From Alcanivorax sp. (GTDB taxonomy: Bacteria; Pseudomonadota; Gammaproteobacteria; Pseudomonadales; Alcanivoracaceae): a DNA stretch of 60,301 nucleotides. The notes under the pieces are model-generated. The model was given only the letters and a program-made list of their open reading frames with translations. It did not search any database and was not told the origin of the DNA. Within the stretch, counting starts at the first letter, position 1; the number at the start of each line of letters is the position of its first letter. A program made the position numbers and the translations under genes. The stretch is taken from contig NZ_NVWY01000016.1 in the NCBI RefSeq assembly GCF_002733835.1, positions 1 through 60,301 of the forward strand. The letters are read 5' to 3'. Shown one piece after another: positions 33,584 to 42,327 of the stretch.

Positions 33584-34750
33584 GTGGCAGAAGCATATAT
33601 CGTAGCGGCGGTGCGTACCGCTGGTGGCAAAAAGAACGGTCGGCTGAGCAAGGTACATCCCGCAGATATGGGCGGTCGCGTTATTGATGCGGTGGTCGAG
33701 CGTATTGGCGTGGCACCGGAAAAGGTGGATGACGTGATTTTCGGTTGTGTCAGCCAGATCGGTCCGCAGACCTTTAACGTGGCGCGCACTTCCATTCTCA
33801 GTTCCTGCCTGCCGGAATCCGTGCCGGGCGTCACCATCGACCGTCAGTGCGGCTCCTCCCAGCAGGCGATCCACTTTGCCGCCCAGGCGGTGATGAGTGG
33901 CACCCAGGACCTGGTGATTGCCGGCGGGGTGGAATCCATGAGCCAGGTGCCCATCGGTTCTCCGGTGATGGCCGTCAAGGAAATGGGCAACCCGTTTACC
34001 GGTGAAATCAGCAAGCGCTATCCGGGGGAAACCTTCAGTCAGTTCCATGGTGCTGAGCGCATGGCGGAGAAATACGGGGTGAGCAAGGCGGAACTGGACC
34101 AGTTTGCCTACGATTCCCACAAGCGTGGCGCCGCGGCGACCGAAGCGGGCCGCTTCAAGGATGAAATCATTCCGGTGCCGGTGACCCTGGAAGACGGCTC
34201 CCAGGAAGAGCATCTGGTTGATGAAGGGATTCGCTGGGAAGCGGAGCTGGAGGCCATCAAGGCGCTGCAGCCGCTGCAGGAAGGGGGCCATATCAGTGCT
34301 GCCAATGCCAGCCAGATTACCGACGGCGCTTCGGCGGTGATGATCGCCAGCGAAAAAGCGGTCAAGGAACTGGGCCTGACGCCGCTGGCGCGTATTCACG
34401 CCATGGCGGTGGTGGGTTCTGACCCGACCATGGTGCTGGAAGGCCCGATCCCGGCGACTGAAAAAGTGCTCAAGCAGGCCGGCATGACCATGGCGGATAT
34501 CGACCTGTACGAAGTCAACGAAGCGTTCGGCTCCGTGCCGCTGGCCTGGATGAAGGCCCTGGGTGCGGATTACGAAAAACTGAACGTGAACGGTGGCGCC
34601 CAGGCGCTGGGCCACCCGCTGGGGGCCACCGGTTCCAAGCTGATGGGCACATTGGTGTATGAGCTGAAACGCCGTGGCGGCAAGTACGGTTTGCTGGCCA
34701 TCTGCGAAGGCCTGGGCACCGCTAACGCGACCATTATCGAAGTGTTGTAA
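33584..34750 (+). CDS. Acetyl-CoA acyltransferase/acetyltransferase (thiolase)
   Basis: A 388-residue thiolase, cytoplasmic, joining or cleaving acyl-CoA by a Cys nucleophile. Cys89 lies in TIDRQCGSSQQA; the His of GHPLGATG (about 345) and the Cys of CEGLGTANA (about 375) complete the active site; NEAFGSVPLAWMKA supplies the NEAF motif. Whether it works in fatty-acid beta-oxidation or acetoacetyl-CoA metabolism cannot be decided; no hydratase-dehydrogenase partner is next to it. The start is GTG 33584 with GAGGAGA upstream. Confidence 0.88.
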   Translation: MAEAYIVAAVRTAGGKKNGRLSKVHPADMGGRVIDAVVERIGVAPEKVDDVIFGCVSQIGPQTFNVARTSILSSCLPESVPGVTIDRQCGSSQQAIHFAAQAVMSGTQDLVIAGGVESMSQVPIGSPVMAVKEMGNPFTGEISKRYPGETFSQFHGAERMAEKYGVSKAELDQFAYDSHKRGAAATEAGRFKDEIIPVPVTLEDGSQEEHLVDEGIRWEAELEAIKALQPLQEGGHISAANASQITDGASAVMIASEKAVKELGLTPLARIHAMAVVGSDPTMVLEGPIPATEKVLKQAGMTMADIDLYEVNEAFGSVPLAWMKALGADYEKLNVNGGAQALGHPLGATGSKLMGTLVYELKRRGGKYGLLAICEGLGTANATIIEVL

Positions 34751-34798
34751 TAGCAGCAAAAGAATGAAAGCCGAGCTGACCACGGCTGCCATTCCATG

Positions 34799-34833
34799 AA
34801 AAAGCCGGTCCGAATTGTTCGGGCCGGCTTTTT
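34799..34833. terminator. Bidirectional terminator after the thiolase gene
   Basis: AAAAAGCCGGTCCGAA pairs with TTCGGGCCGGCTTTTT across TTG, giving a long stem with A-run left and T-run right, so it can terminate both the thiolase and the convergent ABC-F transcript. Confidence 0.85.
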
Positions 34834-34888
34834 GTTGGTTCTTCGCGGAGTAGGGTGAATATCACGCGCCATCATTGCCTGATGGGGA

Positions 34889-36802
34889 TTACGGCAGGGC
34901 GCTTTCAGCCTCCTCCAGCGCTTCCATGGCTTCCAGTAGCGCCCCTTCCAGTTCGTCGTGCTGTTGCTTCAGGCGGGCCTGGTCTGCCAGCAGGTTGTTC
35001 ATTTCATCCTTGCGGTTTGCGTCGGTATATAGCGTGTCGTCACCTAACGACGCTTCCACAGCGATTAATTTCTCGCTGCACTGGCCCAGCTGTTTTTCCA
35101 GGGTTTCCACCTGTTTTTTCAACGGCCGTAACTGCTGGCGCTGTTGGGCGGCTTGCTGGCGGCGGGCCTTGGCGTCCTGGCCATCGCTGGCTTTCTCTTC
35201 TTTCACCGGTTTGCCGTCGCGGCGGTTTTGTTGCAACCAGCGAGCATAGTCGTCCAGGTCGCCGTCGAAATGGCTGACGCTGCCGTTGGCCACCAGGAAA
35301 AAATCGTCCACGGTGGTTTCCAGCAAATGCCTGTCGTGGGAGACCAGCACCACGGCCCCTTCGAAGGCTTGCAGGGCCAGGGTCAGCGCTTCGCGCATGT
35401 CCAGGTCCAGGTGGTTGGCGGGCTCATCGAGTAACAACAGGGCAGGCTTTTGCTGGACGATCATGGCCAGCGCCAGGCGGGCTTTTTCACCACCGGAAAA
35501 ACGCCCGATGGGGGCAAACACATCATTGCCCTGAAAACCGAAGCGGCCCAGTTCGCTGCGCAATTGCGATTCGCTCCATTGCGGGTAGAAGCGCGACAGC
35601 ATCTGGTAGGGGGTGTCGTTGGCGTCCAGGCGATCCACCTGTTGCTGATGGAAGTAACCGATTTTCAGATCATCGCTTTTTTCAAAGTGGCCGCCCAGAG
35701 CGGGCAGCTCGCCGACCAGGGTGCGCACCAGGGTGGATTTACCCGCGCCATTGGGGCCGAGCAGGCCGATGCGGGTTTCCGGGCGCAGGCTGAGTGTTAC
35801 CCGGTCGAGAATGACAATGTCGGCGCCGTCGTTCCTGTAACCGCACTGCACCGCGTCCAGGTTCTCCATGGGGTTGGGCAGTTTTTCCGGGCTGTGAAAA
35901 TCAAAACTGAAGCCGGAATCCACATGGGCGGGCGCAATCAGTTCCAGTTTTTCCAGCGCCTTAACCCGGCTCTGGGCCTGTTTGGCCTTGCTGGCTTTTG
36001 CCTTGAAGCGGGTAATGAATTTTTGCAGGTGGGCGACCTGGGTTTGCTGCTTGTCATGCATCTTTTGTTGCAGAGCAAGCTTCTCGGCGCGCTCGCGCTC
36101 GAAGTCGGAATAGCCGCCGGTGTACTGCTTCAGGCTGTTATGCTCGATGTGCAAAATCTGGGTGACGATGGCATCCAGAAATGCCCGGTCGTGGGAGATT
36201 ACCAGCAGCGCGCCGGGCTGCTGAATCAGATAACTCTGCAGCCACAGAATGGCATCCAGATCCAGGTGGTTGGTGGGCTCATCGAGCAGCAGCAGGTCAG
36301 CATCGCTCATCAGCACCTGGGCCAGATTCAGGCGCATGCGCCAGCCACCGGAAAAGCTGGAGACCGGCTGCCGTTGCTGGGCTTCGCTAAAGCCCAGGCC
36401 CGCCAGCAGGACGGCGGCGTTGGCCGGTTGCTGCCAGGCGTGCAGCGCGTCCAGCTCGCCGTGGGTCAGGGCAATGGCGTGGTTGTCGCCGGCCTGTTCG
36501 GCGGCCGCCAGTTTGCGCTCGGCGGCGCGCAGGGCATGGTGGCCGTCCAGCACGTAATCGATGGCTGGCTGGTCCAGTGCCGGTACTTCCTGGGCCATCA
36601 TGGCCAGGCGCCAGTCGGCAGGCAGATTGAGGTTGCCGCCGTCGCTCTCCAGCTCGCCCATGATAAGCTTGAACAGCGAACTTTTACCGCTGCCATTGCG
36701 GCCCACCAGCCCCACGCGCCAGCCCTTGTGCAAGACCAGGTTGGCATCTTCCAGCAGCAGGTCGGGGCCGCGACGAAGGTTGATATGTTCGAGAGACAGC
36801 AT
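34889..36802 (-). CDS. ABC-F family ATPase (YheS/Uup-like)
   Basis: A 637-residue soluble protein of the ABC-F type, acting on the ribosome rather than in transport. First Walker A GRNGSGKSS (about 34-42), signature SSFSGGWRMRLNLAQ, Walker B LLLLDEPTNHLDLD; second Walker A GPNGAGKST, signature GRFSGGEKARLALAM, then LLLDEPANHLDLD. The linker between the domains is long and charged (KALEKLELIAP), and a C-terminal coiled coil follows (about 540-637), which is the YheS layout. ATG 36802 is preferred; the frame continues upstream antisense to the TIGR02444 gene. Confidence 0.85.
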   Translation of the reverse strand: MLSLEHINLRRGPDLLLEDANLVLHKGWRVGLVGRNGSGKSSLFKLIMGELESDGGNLNLPADWRLAMMAQEVPALDQPAIDYVLDGHHALRAAERKLAAAEQAGDNHAIALTHGELDALHAWQQPANAAVLLAGLGFSEAQQRQPVSSFSGGWRMRLNLAQVLMSDADLLLLDEPTNHLDLDAILWLQSYLIQQPGALLVISHDRAFLDAIVTQILHIEHNSLKQYTGGYSDFERERAEKLALQQKMHDKQQTQVAHLQKFITRFKAKASKAKQAQSRVKALEKLELIAPAHVDSGFSFDFHSPEKLPNPMENLDAVQCGYRNDGADIVILDRVTLSLRPETRIGLLGPNGAGKSTLVRTLVGELPALGGHFEKSDDLKIGYFHQQQVDRLDANDTPYQMLSRFYPQWSESQLRSELGRFGFQGNDVFAPIGRFSGGEKARLALAMIVQQKPALLLLDEPANHLDLDMREALTLALQAFEGAVVLVSHDRHLLETTVDDFFLVANGSVSHFDGDLDDYARWLQQNRRDGKPVKEEKASDGQDAKARRQQAAQQRQQLRPLKKQVETLEKQLGQCSEKLIAVEASLGDDTLYTDANRKDEMNNLLADQARLKQQHDELEGALLEAMEALEEAESALP

Positions 36803-36925
36803 GGTGAGCCTATTTCCAAGACAGTGGCCTGCGTGCAAGTGTAGACGCGCAGGAAACCGGCGCAGTGTAAGCGATGGCCTGTTTAAGCACCAACCCGTCA
36901 GCGGACGGTGAATCAGGGGATACCC

Positions 36926-37390
36926 GTGAGTGATGAGATAAAACCGGATCTGTGGCGTTTCGCGCTGGGCCGTTGGCAGGACAAGGCGTTCGAGAAAACC
37001 TGCCTGCATTTGCAGGATGAATATCAGGTGCCGGTGTCGTTGTTGTTGTGTGGGCTGTGGCTGGCCGAGCTGGGCAAGCAGCCGGATGCCAAGGTGGGCC
37101 GGCGGTTGGCGGAACTGGCCGGGCAGTTCGAGTCGGATTACCTGCGACCTCTGCGGGCGGTGCGCCGAAAGGCCGGGCAGGATGAGCGGTTGCCCGAATT
37201 CAAGCGGCAACTCCAGCAGGTGGAGCTGGAAGGCGAGCGCTGGTTGTTGACCTCTCTGCCGATGCTCTGCGATACCTTGCTGCCGGCCGGCAAACCGGTG
37301 GACCCGATGGGCTGGTTGCTGGTGCTGATCCCGGAAACGGCGCAGTGTGAAGGGTTGCAGAAATCGCTCAATGAGTTGGTTGCGCTCTAG
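36926..37390 (+). CDS. TIGR02444 family protein
   Basis: A 154-residue helical soluble protein: LWRFALGRWQDKAFEKTCLH at the start, then PVSLLLCGLWLAELGK and DYLRPLRAVRR. These match the TIGR02444 family of unknown function, which is often divergent from the YheS-type ABC-F gene, as here. AGGGGA at 36915-36920 places the start at GTG 36926 rather than GTG 36908. Confidence 0.8.
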   Translation: MSDEIKPDLWRFALGRWQDKAFEKTCLHLQDEYQVPVSLLLCGLWLAELGKQPDAKVGRRLAELAGQFESDYLRPLRAVRRKAGQDERLPEFKRQLQQVELEGERWLLTSLPMLCDTLLPAGKPVDPMGWLLVLIPETAQCEGLQKSLNELVAL

Positions 37391-37461
37391 GCATTGCCGC
37401 TACTCCCGTCCCGTTCCAGAAAGCCTGTTGAGCCCTGGAGCGCCTGATTGTCCTGCCGCCG

Positions 37462-37538
37462 ATTCCGCGTTGACACGCGGTTCGCACCTCAAGCGGTGTT
37501 CCTGCAGAAATCGCGTGTTACCACTTTCAACTTTGAAC
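37462..37538. repeat. REP-like element plus short heptamer block
   Basis: ATTCCGCGTTGACACGCGGT (from 37462) with the following TTCGCACCTCAAGCGG and CCTGCAG closely resembles 39001-39046. Heptamers TTTCAAC and TTTGAAC follow at 37525-37538. Located before bioA. Confidence 0.6.
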
Positions 37539-37590
37539 TTTCCCCCCGCCGCTGCCATTCTTCCTGTCCACGTTTTATTCGGACCATCCC

Positions 37591-38865
37591 ATGAGCACCG
37601 ACCTGGATTTCGATCGTGACCACCTCTGGCATCCTTATACGTCTACCTCGAAACCGCTGCCCACCTTTCCCGTGGCCAGTGCCGCCGGGGTGAGGCTGAC
37701 GCTGGATGACGGGCGTGAACTCGTCGATGGCATGTCGTCCTGGTGGGCAGCCGTGCATGGCTATAACCACCCGGTGCTTAACCAGGCGGCAAAAGACCAG
37801 ATTGATCGTATGGCCCATGTGATGTTCGGCGGGCTGACCCACGAACCGGCGGTGGAGCTGGGCAAGAAGCTGGTGGCGCTGACCCCCGATCCATTGGAGA
37901 AAGTGTTTCTGGCCGACAGCGGCTCGGTGGCCGTGGAAGTGGCGATCAAGATGGCGTTGCAGTACTGGCTGAGCCAGGGATACACCGGCAAGGACAAACT
38001 GCTGGCCCTGCGCAACGGTTATCACGGCGATACGTTTGGCGCCATGGCGGCCTGTGATCCGGTCAACGGCATGCATTCGCTGTTCAGTGGCGTGCTGGCC
38101 AAACATTATTTTGCTGAGGCACCGCAGTGCCCCTATGACAATGATTTCGATACGGCGGATCTGGATTCCATCCAGCAGATGCTGGCGGCCCATCACCAGG
38201 AGATCGCCGCCGTGATTTTGGAGCCGGTGGTGCAGGGCGCTGGCGGCATGCGTATTTATCATCCCACCTACCTGAAAGCGGTGCGGGCCCTGTGTGACGA
38301 GTACGGTGTGTTGCTGATCTTTGATGAAATCGCCACGGGTTTTGGTCGCACCGGCAAGATGTTTGCGCTGGAGCATGCGGATGTGTGCCCGGATATCCTG
38401 TGCCTGGGCAAGGCGATTACCGGGGGCTACATGACTCTGGCGGCCACGTTGTGTACCGGTCAGGTAGCCGCGGGTATTTGTGAGGGGGAGGCCGGGGTGC
38501 TGATGCACGGGCCGACTTTTATGGGTAACCCGCTGGCCTGCGCCGTGGCCAACGCCAGCATCCAGTTACTGCTGGATTCCGGCTGGCAGCAAAAAGTGGC
38601 CGCCATCGAGAGTCAGCTCAAGGAGGAATTGCTGCCGTTGAAGACGCTGCCTGCGGTGGCCGATACCCGGGTGCTGGGCGCCATCGGAGTGATGGAAATG
38701 AAAGAACCGGTGGCCATGGAGCAGGTGCAGGCGCGTTTTGTGGAGCTGGGCGTATGGATTCGTCCGTTCGGCAAGCTGGTCTACATCATGCCGCCGTTCG
38801 TGATCGAGCCGGAGGATTTAAGCAAGCTCACCGGGGCCATGCGGGATTTGGCAGAGGGCAGTTGA
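37591..38865 (+). CDS. bioA: Adenosylmethionine-8-amino-7-oxononanoate aminotransferase (BioA)
   Basis: A 424-residue PLP-dependent class III aminotransferase converting KAPA to DAPA with SAM as amino donor in biotin synthesis. [12 protein letters not shown] and [16 protein letters not shown] near the N-terminus are BioA-specific; [20 protein letters not shown] supplies the PLP-binding Asp and [18 protein letters not shown] the catalytic Lys; [15 protein letters not shown] closes the site. Stands alone without other bio genes. Confidence 0.92.
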   Translation: MSTDLDFDRDHLWHPYTSTSKPLPTFPVASAAGVRLTLDDGRELVDGMSSWWAAVHGYNHPVLNQAAKDQIDRMAHVMFGGLTHEPAVELGKKLVALTPDPLEKVFLADSGSVAVEVAIKMALQYWLSQGYTGKDKLLALRNGYHGDTFGAMAACDPVNGMHSLFSGVLAKHYFAEAPQCPYDNDFDTADLDSIQQMLAAHHQEIAAVILEPVVQGAGGMRIYHPTYLKAVRALCDEYGVLLIFDEIATGFGRTGKMFALEHADVCPDILCLGKAITGGYMTLAATLCTGQVAAGICEGEAGVLMHGPTFMGNPLACAVANASIQLLLDSGWQQKVAAIESQLKEELLPLKTLPAVADTRVLGAIGVMEMKEPVAMEQVQARFVELGVWIRPFGKLVYIMPPFVIEPEDLSKLTGAMRDLAEGS

Positions 38866-38893
38866 CGTTAAGACCTAACTTTCTACAAACCCG

Positions 38894-39048
38894 CTGTAGG
38901 CGTTCCCTTCCAGGGACGAACCTCGCGAAGCGAGGCTACAAGAGCTTTCACCTGCCGCACTGTCATGAGTCGATCTAGAACCTGATCGGCCCTGTGAGCA
39001 ATTCCGCGTTTACACGCGGTTCGTCCCCTGAAAGGGAACTCCTACAGG
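38894..39048. repeat. Inverted REP pair (BIME-like)
   Basis: CTGTAGGCGTTCCCTTCCAG with GGACGAACC (38894-38922) is mirrored by GGTTCGTCCCCTGAAAGGGA with ACTCCTACAGG (39018-39048). They lie in the 187-bp gap between the convergent bioA and ParA-like genes. Confidence 0.75.
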
Positions 39049-39052
39049 TGGG

Positions 39053-39790
39053 TTACCGAAACCCCGGCATGGTCTGTATTAAATGCCGCTGTACCTCCAG
39101 CCATTCGCCGATTAGCCGCCAGTGTTGCTGGTCCTCAAGGTGGCGGGAGACGGCGGCATCCATGATGCCTTCGCCCTGGCTCATGGCCTGCACATAAAGC
39201 TGCGTGTCGCGCAGGGTGACCAGATAGGGAATTTTCAGGCTGGAAAGAAATTGACGCAGGGCTTCGTACATTTTTGTGCGGGTGCGTGCCCGGTTGGCGA
39301 TCACTGCCAGCCGTCGGGGGCGCCGGCGGTAGCTGGGGGTGAGCATCACGCTTTGCAGAAAGCGGGTGGTGGCGCGGATATCAATGGGGCTGGGCAGCAC
39401 AGGAACCAGCACCACCTGGGAGAGTCGCATCAGATGATCCAGCTGATGCGGATCAAGCCCGGCGGGAGAGTCGATGATGACCAGATTGCCCGCCTGATCC
39501 AGACGTTGCTGCAGACGGCCCAGGGAAACCGGTTCTCCGGCAGGCCAGCTCAGGCCTTGAATGGTGGCGGAGTGGCGCATTTTCAGCCATTGGGTGGCGG
39601 ACTGCTGCGGGTCCAGATCCATCAGACATACCGGGCGCCCCAAGGCTTCGAAATAGCAAGCCAGATTGGTGGCGATGGTGGTTTTGCCGCAACCCCCTTT
39701 GCTGTTTGCGACCAGAATCACCAAACGCGATCCGTGGGATCTGTGCTGGGAGCCGATCCCCGTGGATGGGCTATTCTGTGCGCTGTTCAT
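39053..39790 (-). CDS. Orphan ParA family ATPase
   Basis: A 245-residue Walker-type ATPase. LVILVANSKGGCGKTTIATN is the deviant Walker A (KGGCGKTT, two lysines), DLDPQQSATQW the Walker A' and NLVIIDSPAGLDPHQ the switch II region. C-terminal helix HRLIGEWLEVQRHLIQ-type. There is no ParB-like or cargo gene next to it, so it is not part of an obvious partition locus; possible jobs are positioning of a protein complex or chromosome element. The start is ATG 39790. Confidence 0.85.
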   Translation of the reverse strand: MNSAQNSPSTGIGSQHRSHGSRLVILVANSKGGCGKTTIATNLACYFEALGRPVCLMDLDPQQSATQWLKMRHSATIQGLSWPAGEPVSLGRLQQRLDQAGNLVIIDSPAGLDPHQLDHLMRLSQVVLVPVLPSPIDIRATTRFLQSVMLTPSYRRRPRRLAVIANRARTRTKMYEALRQFLSSLKIPYLVTLRDTQLYVQAMSQGEGIMDAAVSRHLEDQQHWRLIGEWLEVQRHLIQTMPGFR

Positions 39791-39986
39791 ACCGTTTCTT
39801 TATGGTTATTTCGTATGATTCTACCTGCCCCTAATGCCGGTGCGTTGATTGTCGGAAGAAAGGGTGATTCTGCTCACAAATCCAACACTACCGCAAAAGT
39901 GGCATAAGTGATGTAAATTGTGATGTTATTTTGCTCCCATGGGGAACTCGATCCCGTGAAGGGGCTCTACAGGGGAATCCGGCATT

Positions 39987-40328
39987 ATGCGTTTTTTGCT
40001 CATTATTGTTGTACTGCTGCTGGCAGTGCTGGCGGCCTTGTTTATTGTGCCGCTGGGTGGCGGCAAGCCATTGCTAAACTGGCAGCATGTGGAACAGAAC
40101 TGGCAACAGCCGGAAAAGCTGTTTGACGGGAGCCTGTCTCCCTGGCTGGAAAAAAAGGGTGACACGGAGCTGTATCGCTGGCGTGACCCCGATGGAAACT
40201 GGCAGTATGGCCAGATTCCGCCGCCGGGTGTATCGGCGGAACCCATTACGGTAAAGGCTCCGGACACCATCAGCGCGGAACAGATGCGTGCTGGCAAGGG
40301 GCTGGAAGAGACACAACAGAAACAATAA
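39987..40328 (+). CDS. Membrane-anchored DUF4124-like small protein
   Basis: A 113-residue protein with one N-terminal helix (MRFLLIIVVLLLAVLAALFI) and a periplasmic part. LYRWRDPDGNWQYGQIPPPG resembles the DUF4124 segment Y-x-W-x-D-x-x-G-x-x-x-YSDxPP. Function unknown. It precedes the FKBP gene by 22 bp and is probably co-transcribed. GGGGAAT is the possible Shine-Dalgarno. Confidence 0.65.
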   Translation: MRFLLIIVVLLLAVLAALFIVPLGGGKPLLNWQHVEQNWQQPEKLFDGSLSPWLEKKGDTELYRWRDPDGNWQYGQIPPPGVSAEPITVKAPDTISAEQMRAGKGLEETQQKQ

Positions 40329-40350
40329 CAGTTGGCCAATTGGAGGCAGA

Positions 40351-41070
40351 ATGAAGAAATTGGGAATCGTGCTGGCAGGAACGGTCTTGCTGGCCGCTTG
40401 TGGTCAGGACAACGCAGAAGTGAAAACGGATGACCAGAAGGCGTCCTATGCACTGGGTTTCCGCAGTGCCGAGCAGATGCGCAGCCTGGAAAACCTGGAT
40501 CTGGATGCCATGGTTGCAGGCCTGCGTGATGGCTTCGACGAGAAAGGCGAGTCCCGTCTGGGTGATGAAGATCTGGATCAGCTGATCCGTGATTTCCAGG
40601 GCCGCATGATGGCCGCCCAGCAAAAAAAGGTTGAAGAAGAAGCTGGCAAGAATCTGGAAGCCAGCGAAAAATTCCTGGCGGACAATGCTGAACGTGACGG
40701 CGTGACCGTTACCGACAGCGGCATGCAGTACGAAGTGCTGGCCTCCGGTGAAGAAGGAGCGCCGTCTCCGACTCTGGAAGACACCGTGGAAGTGCACTAC
40801 CACGGCACGCTGCCCGACGGCACTGTGTTCGACAGCTCCGTAGAGCGTGATCAGCCTGCGACCTTCGGCCTGCAGCAGATCATTCCGGGCTGGCAGGAAG
40901 CGCTGCCGATGATGAAGGAAGGCGACAAATGGAAAATCGTCCTGCCGCCATCACTGGCCTACGGTGAGCAAGGCGCCGGTGGCGACATCGGCCCGAACCA
41001 GGTGCTGATTTTCGAAATCGAGCTGCTGGATGTGAAAGGCAGTGGTGATGAGGCGCAAGGCGAAGAGTAA
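40351..41070 (+). CDS. FKBP-type peptidyl-prolyl isomerase lipoprotein (Mip/FkpA-like)
   Basis: A 239-residue envelope chaperone. Lipoprotein signal (VLAGTVLLAAC); an N-terminal dimerisation helix region (KASYALGFRSAEQM to about 100, with LIRDFQGRMMAAQQKK); a long connecting helix; and a C-terminal FKBP domain (about 135-230) with VEVHYHGTLPDGTVFDSSVE and IIPGWQEALPMMKEGDKW, where Tyr, Trp and Asp of the proline-binding pocket are present. It isomerises X-Pro bonds and assists folding of exported proteins. GGAGG upstream of ATG 40351. Confidence 0.88.
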   Translation: MKKLGIVLAGTVLLAACGQDNAEVKTDDQKASYALGFRSAEQMRSLENLDLDAMVAGLRDGFDEKGESRLGDEDLDQLIRDFQGRMMAAQQKKVEEEAGKNLEASEKFLADNAERDGVTVTDSGMQYEVLASGEEGAPSPTLEDTVEVHYHGTLPDGTVFDSSVERDQPATFGLQQIIPGWQEALPMMKEGDKWKIVLPPSLAYGEQGAGGDIGPNQVLIFEIELLDVKGSGDEAQGEE

Positions 41071-41095
41071 TCGCCGAGCGTTTGTTGCTACCAAG

Positions 41096-41119
41096 AGGGC
41101 GCCGAAAGGCGCCCTTTTT
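41096..41119 (+). terminator. Rho-independent terminator after the FKBP gene
   Basis: AGGGCGCC-GAAA-GGCGCCCT forms an 8-bp stem followed by TTTTT (41115-41119), 25 bp after the stop. Confidence 0.9.
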
Positions 41120-41145
41120 GGTGGATCAGTGTTTCTACAAGGCCG

Positions 41146-41303
41146 CTGTAGGAGCGTCGCTTGAGACGCGAACCTTGCCTTGGCAAGGAGCCGCCCAAGG
41201 GGCGGTCAGGAATATCAGAGCTCAGGAGGCTTTAACCGAGTAAGCTGCCAAGCCTGTATGGTTGGTAGCCTCCTTCATTCGCGCCCCAAGCGGCGCTCCT
41301 ACA
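41146..41303. repeat. Inverted REP pair (BIME-like)
   Basis: CTGTAGGAGCGTCGCTTGAG followed by ACGCGAACC (41146-41174) is mirrored by TTCGCGCCCCAAGCGGCGCT with CCTACA (41278-41303). Both have the TGTAGGAGCG frame of the REP family seen elsewhere in the window. Confidence 0.75.
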
Positions 41304-41394
41304 ATTAACCTTGACGCGCGGAGCACGGGCAGTGAAGCCTTGCTCCATGGATTGCTCCGTGTTGCCGCTTGAAGCGTGTCGCTTGCTGCTGCTC

Positions 41395-41895
41395 TTAATG
41401 CGTTGCTTGCTGTCGCGGTGGTTCCTGCTGGTGGATGCTGAGAATCAGCTGATCTTCCAGGGCAAAGCGTTCCTCCAGGGTTTCCATCAGTGCACTGATG
41501 CGCTGGGGTAACACCTTGCGCTGGGCCAGGCACTGGTCCGCGTGTTCGAAATCCTCATTAAAGGCCAGCGCCGCATCGGTGGAGTTGTCGAGCTTTTGCA
41601 GAATTTGCCGGGTCAGTGCCGGGTTGTCCCGGTGGAAATGCCGGGCTTCGTTGACCAGCTCCCGATACACCTCGAAATAACCAGCGCTGATGTAATCCAT
41701 CAGCAGTTGGCAGAAGCGCTGCACCTGACGATGCATGGGTTGCTGGTTTTCGTAGGGTTGGGCGGTGGAAAGCCCTTTCAGGCCCTGCATGGTGCACAAC
41801 AGTACAATCAACTGCTGGCGTTCATCCAGCCAGGCCTGAACCAGTGCTTCGATGCGTTGCCATTGAGCCAGTGCTGCAGATGTGGAACTCGCCAT
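41395..41895 (-). CDS. rsd: Rsd/AlgQ family anti-sigma70 regulator
   Basis: A 166-residue all-helical protein binding RpoD and favouring alternative sigma factors in stationary phase. AWLDERQQLIVLLCTMQGL, then FCQLLMDYISAGYFEVYREL and DAALAFNEDFEH, and RFALEDQLILSIHQQE at the end match Rsd/AlgQ. A strong AAGGAGGG precedes ATG 41895. In pseudomonads AlgQ also affects alginate and virulence genes. Confidence 0.85.
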   Translation of the reverse strand: MASSTSAALAQWQRIEALVQAWLDERQQLIVLLCTMQGLKGLSTAQPYENQQPMHRQVQRFCQLLMDYISAGYFEVYRELVNEARHFHRDNPALTRQILQKLDNSTDAALAFNEDFEHADQCLAQRKVLPQRISALMETLEERFALEDQLILSIHQQEPPRQQATH

Positions 41896-42150
41896 TGTGT
41901 TCCCTCCTTAGTGAATGGCTGAGACTGCCTTGGGCCGGCGCAGGCTGCTGGGCGACCGGTCGTTTTGATTCTTCAGCAGGGCTATCGAGACTAGGATGGA
42001 GGGTGATGGGGGCGCAATGGGCAGAAAGTGACCTTTTTGCGGAGTAGCCACAAACAGTGGAAAAAACAGCGCGGCGTCAGCCACTTGTTGCTAAAGACGG
42101 ATTTTTTATAAGACAGGGGCTTTTAGTGCTTTGTAACGGCGGATAGGAAC

Positions 42151-42263
42151 GCCTGATGCCTCGTGCTTGACGCCAGACGGCTGTGCAAACCGGGTCGGGT
42201 TGTGGTCGCACCACCGGTTTGCTTTGGGGTGTAATGTCAGGCATCAGGCTTCTTGCGTCCTGC
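42151..42263. repeat. Nested inverted heptamer arrays, large hairpin
   Basis: The gap between the Rsd and LrgB genes (41896-42327) contains outer arms GCCTGATGCCT (42151-42161) and AGGCATCAGGC (42239-42249) and inner arms GCAAACCGG (42185-42193) and CCGGTTTGC (42214-42222), all perfect. Flanking text is 7-bp periodic: CTGATGC, CTCGTGC, TTGACGC, CAGACGG on the left; GTCAGGC, ATCAGGC, TTCTTGC, GTCCTGC on the right. No gene is seen here; an RNA structure is possible. Confidence 0.75.
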
Positions 42264-42327
42264 AAAACGAGCAATGCCGCCCCTCCGGTTGAGCTGGCAC
42301 AGCGGTAATGCTTCAGGTTAATCCGCG

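Noticed and set aside
35450..36844. 464-residue frame antisense to the ABC-F gene
   Set aside because: The opposite strand encodes a complete ABC-F protein with all motifs; the antisense frame has no recognisable motif.
41222..41533. 103-residue minus frame between the FKBP and Rsd genes
   Set aside because: It overlaps the Rsd gene end and REP sequences and has no homology features.
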